Source of the DNA: Balneolaceae bacterium
GTDB taxonomy: Bacteria > Bacteroidota > Rhodothermia > Balneolales > Balneolaceae
Assembly: GCA_017640605.1 (NCBI GenBank)
Contig: JAEPQH010000003.1
Coordinates: forward strand, 124,001 to 188,000
Length of the DNA: 64,000 bases
Direction: 5' to 3'
The notes below the pieces were generated by a model that was given only the letters and a program-made list of their open reading frames with translations, was not told the origin of the DNA and ran no database searches. Every line of letters begins with the position of its first letter. The first letter of the stretch is position 1. A program made the position numbers and the translations under genes. Positions 62,232-64,000 of the stretch are shown one piece after another.

Positions 62232-62254
62232 TAATTTTTCAAAAAGCGATATGC

Positions 62255-64000
62255 TTATCGAAGCAATCGGCTTCTGTTGTCTACAATATCAGCTTCATTT
62301 TTCAATTGATCTAACCAAACAGCCAAATATTTTTGATTGATCTGCTGCTCAAGCTCGGTACGGATGGAAGAAGCTGTAGCATCGTCTAATGTATTAGGTG
62401 CCGGTTCTGTAATAGAATTCACGAAAACAACATACGCTCCGTTTACTCCTTCAATGGCAGGACTTAATTCGTTTTCTTGCATCGCGAAAACACTACCAAT
62501 CACTTTAGGTTCGCGTCCCGCGCCGGTCAATACCATAGCTGAAGCGGCAAGTCCATCCACATTTTGAATGTCTTTTTCTGCAGCTGCACTCAATGACTCC
62601 AAATCGCCATTGGCAGCAATCATGTTTTGCACTTTTTCGACAGTGATGCTCTTTCTCTTTTCGTTCTTTACCTGAGTTTCGATTTGAGCGCGCACTTCAT
62701 CCATTGGGCGATGACCAGCCTCATTCACTTCCGTTAAGCGAATAACAACGAATTGTGTTGCCAATTCAATTGGATCAGAAATATCGCCTTCGTCTGATGT
62801 TTCAAGAAAGCTGAGGACCTGTTGACTTGAACCAACACCGGAAACAAAAGTATTCCCTTTTGTTGCAAATGCTTCTTGAATTAATAAACCCGATCGATTG
62901 GCTTCTTCCTCGAACGAGCTTTCCTCGGCAAAGTATAAGAACTCGTCGGCTGCTTCAAAAGCATCATCGATAGTAGCCGGTAGTGCTTCAAACGCCAACG
63001 ACATTACCGCAAACTTGATCTCATTACTGTTTTCTTCAACGTTTTTAATGATTGCTGCACTGGCACCTAGGTTAATTATCGCAGTAACTTCGCCTTCTTC
63101 AACATCTAGTACTGGTGCATAATCTTCTCTGATTTCATCCTTATCAACAAACACATTATTGTATCGGGTTGTTGATTGGTTACGAACCAGAAATAAGGAA
63201 TCGTTTTCTGCGGAAGCAAAATCTTGTCTCAGTTCTTCCAGCTCTTCGCGAATAGTGGCTGAATCTTGCGCTGTTGGCAAAGTTGAAAACGTTACGAATT
63301 GTGCACGATAGCTTTCTTCGGTCTTAAACAATTCTTTGTTTTCGTTGTAGTAAGCGCGAATATCTGCATCGGTAATTTCGATCTCATTATCAGTTACTTC
63401 GTTGTATGGAAAACGGATGTAACTGATGCTTGCGAATGAGTTTCTCTTATTGAACTCTTCAATCACCTGTTGATCGGTAACCTGAAGACCAGCAGTAATA
63501 AAGTTGCTCAATTTTTCTTGGCGGCGCTTTTGGCGCAATTGAACTTCAATAGCCATTGCCTCCTGCGAATAAGTTGGATCTGTGAGTACGTTTTGGATGG
63601 CAAATCGGTCAACAGTCCCATCTGGTCGGCTAAAATACTGCATAATAAGTGGGTCCGGATTGTCTCCGTATGCCATTCCTAAAAGCTCAGAATCGGTAAC
63701 GGTGATACCAAGTTCGTCCATTTTCTGCTCAAGCAGTTTTGCGCTCACTAACTCGTCCCAAACTTGATTTTCGTAGATAGCACGAATTTCCGGAGTCATT
63801 GCAGCACCGGATTGCTGAGAATAAGCGTTGGTGTAATAAGTTACCCGGCTGTTATACTCATCTAAACTGATAGGCTCTCCGTTCACTTCGCCTAAATCAC
63901 GTGGCCCCATAGTTGCAACATTGGGATCGTACACATCCATGATCACCCAAAGCAATCCAAAAGAACCAATTAATATCCATAAGATAATACCTGTATTATC
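62255..64000 (-). CDS. PpiD/SurA-type periplasmic chaperone and peptidyl-prolyl isomerase, 5' end missing
   Basis: The frame runs off the right edge, so the N-terminus is incomplete; the visible part is about 580 residues. Immediately before the window end the codons give DNTGIILWILIGSFGLLWVI, the single membrane anchor typical of PpiD. Then comes a SurA-like N-terminal region (LDEYNSRVTYYTNAYS), long helical segments and a parvulin-like middle. The protein helps fold outer-membrane and periplasmic proteins. The visible ATG-type starts inside the gene are not the real ones. Followed by a terminator. Confidence 0.85.
   Translation of the reverse strand, partial: DNTGIILWILIGSFGLLWVIMDVYDPNVATMGPRDLGEVNGEPISLDEYNSRVTYYTNAYSQQSGAAMTPEIRAIYENQVWDELVSAKLLEQKMDELGITVTDSELLGMAYGDNPDPLIMQYFSRPDGTVDRFAIQNVLTDPTYSQEAMAIEVQLRQKRRQEKLSNFITAGLQVTDQQVIEEFNKRNSFASISYIRFPYNEVTDNEIEITDADIRAYYNENKELFKTEESYRAQFVTFSTLPTAQDSATIREELEELRQDFASAENDSLFLVRNQSTTRYNNVFVDKDEIREDYAPVLDVEEGEVTAIINLGASAAIIKNVEENSNEIKFAVMSLAFEALPATIDDAFEAADEFLYFAEESSFEEEANRSGLLIQEAFATKGNTFVSGVGSSQQVLSFLETSDEGDISDPIELATQFVVIRLTEVNEAGHRPMDEVRAQIETQVKNEKRKSITVEKVQNMIAANGDLESLSAAAEKDIQNVDGLAASAMVLTGAGREPKVIGSVFAMQENELSPAIEGVNGAYVVFVNSITEPAPNTLDDATASSIRTELEQQINQKYLAVWLDQLKNEADIVDNRSRLLR

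Overview
The window reads as chromosomal DNA from a Gram-negative bacterium of the Bacteroidota/Balneolota (FCB) group. Pointers are BshA (bacillithiol synthesis), a BatC/BatD/BatE aerotolerance cluster, an FCB-style LptD, a ROK kinase, a short CarB without its C-terminal allosteric domain, weak Shine-Dalgarno sequences with many TTG starts, and several TAnnTTTG-like promoter boxes. The moderate GC and many housekeeping genes fit a free-living heterotroph; Balneolota is my best guess, an inference from gene content only. I see no insertion sequence, prophage, CRISPR array or rRNA.

Layout: 1-5.05 kb is the end of a surface-polysaccharide locus: a flippase remnant cut by the window edge, a GT4, two GT2s and an AT-rich asparagine-synthase-like protein. 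5.1-7.8 kb holds pyrR-pyrB and wecB. 8.2-12.5 kb has a large AT-rich lipoprotein gene, sucC and bshA. 12.9-16.6 kb is the Bat operon (two TPR genes, batD, batE), followed by an M20 dipeptidase. 18.1-18.7 kb is a ParE/RelE-type toxin-antitoxin pair. 18.7-23 kb is an export operon (HlyD adaptor, MacB-type permease, TolC, small membrane protein) with no ATPase. 23.1-28.7 kb carries a cation-chloride-cotransporter-like permease, panC-panD and a two-lipoyl E2 subunit. 28.9-31.9 kb has a beta-barrel protein and two paralogous TolB-like lipoproteins separated by a dispersed palindromic repeat. 32-39.2 kb has recQ and carA-carB with a candidate attenuator.

39.2-45 kb is the most accessory part: a 122-bp tandem repeat array, an orphan lipoprotein, a small membrane protein, a penicillin acylase, a four-helix-bundle gene flanked by G-rich 8-bp arrays, and an amidinotransferase-fold hydrolase. 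45.5-48.7 kb has ddl-nadK and mdh, then VapBC. 49.4-53.6 kb has a Gfo/Idh/MocA oxidoreductase, a NYN plus cold-shock-domain protein, a flippase, aroQ and a HIT protein. 53.6-64 kb has a thioredoxin-fold protein, tRNA-Lys, a secreted PLD/SNase/HhH nuclease, FtsB/DivIC, a ROK kinase, lptD, ribE-ribD and a PpiD-type chaperone cut by the window end.

Themes: pyrR, pyrB, carA and carB feed pyrimidine (and arginine) synthesis; sucC, mdh and the E2 belong to central carbon metabolism; panC/panD, nadK and ribD/ribE make cofactors; the flippases, glycosyltransferases, wecB, ddl, lptD, ftsB and ppiD serve the envelope. The most unusual items are the repeat families (REP-like palindromes, 122-bp ATTCCC/GGGAAT units, GGGGTGTT arrays), the twin lipoproteins sharing leader and signal peptide but not body, the NYN-CSD fusion, the PLD-SNase-HhH exonuclease-like protein and the carA leader hairpin. 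I did not find one clearly unprecedented multigene system.
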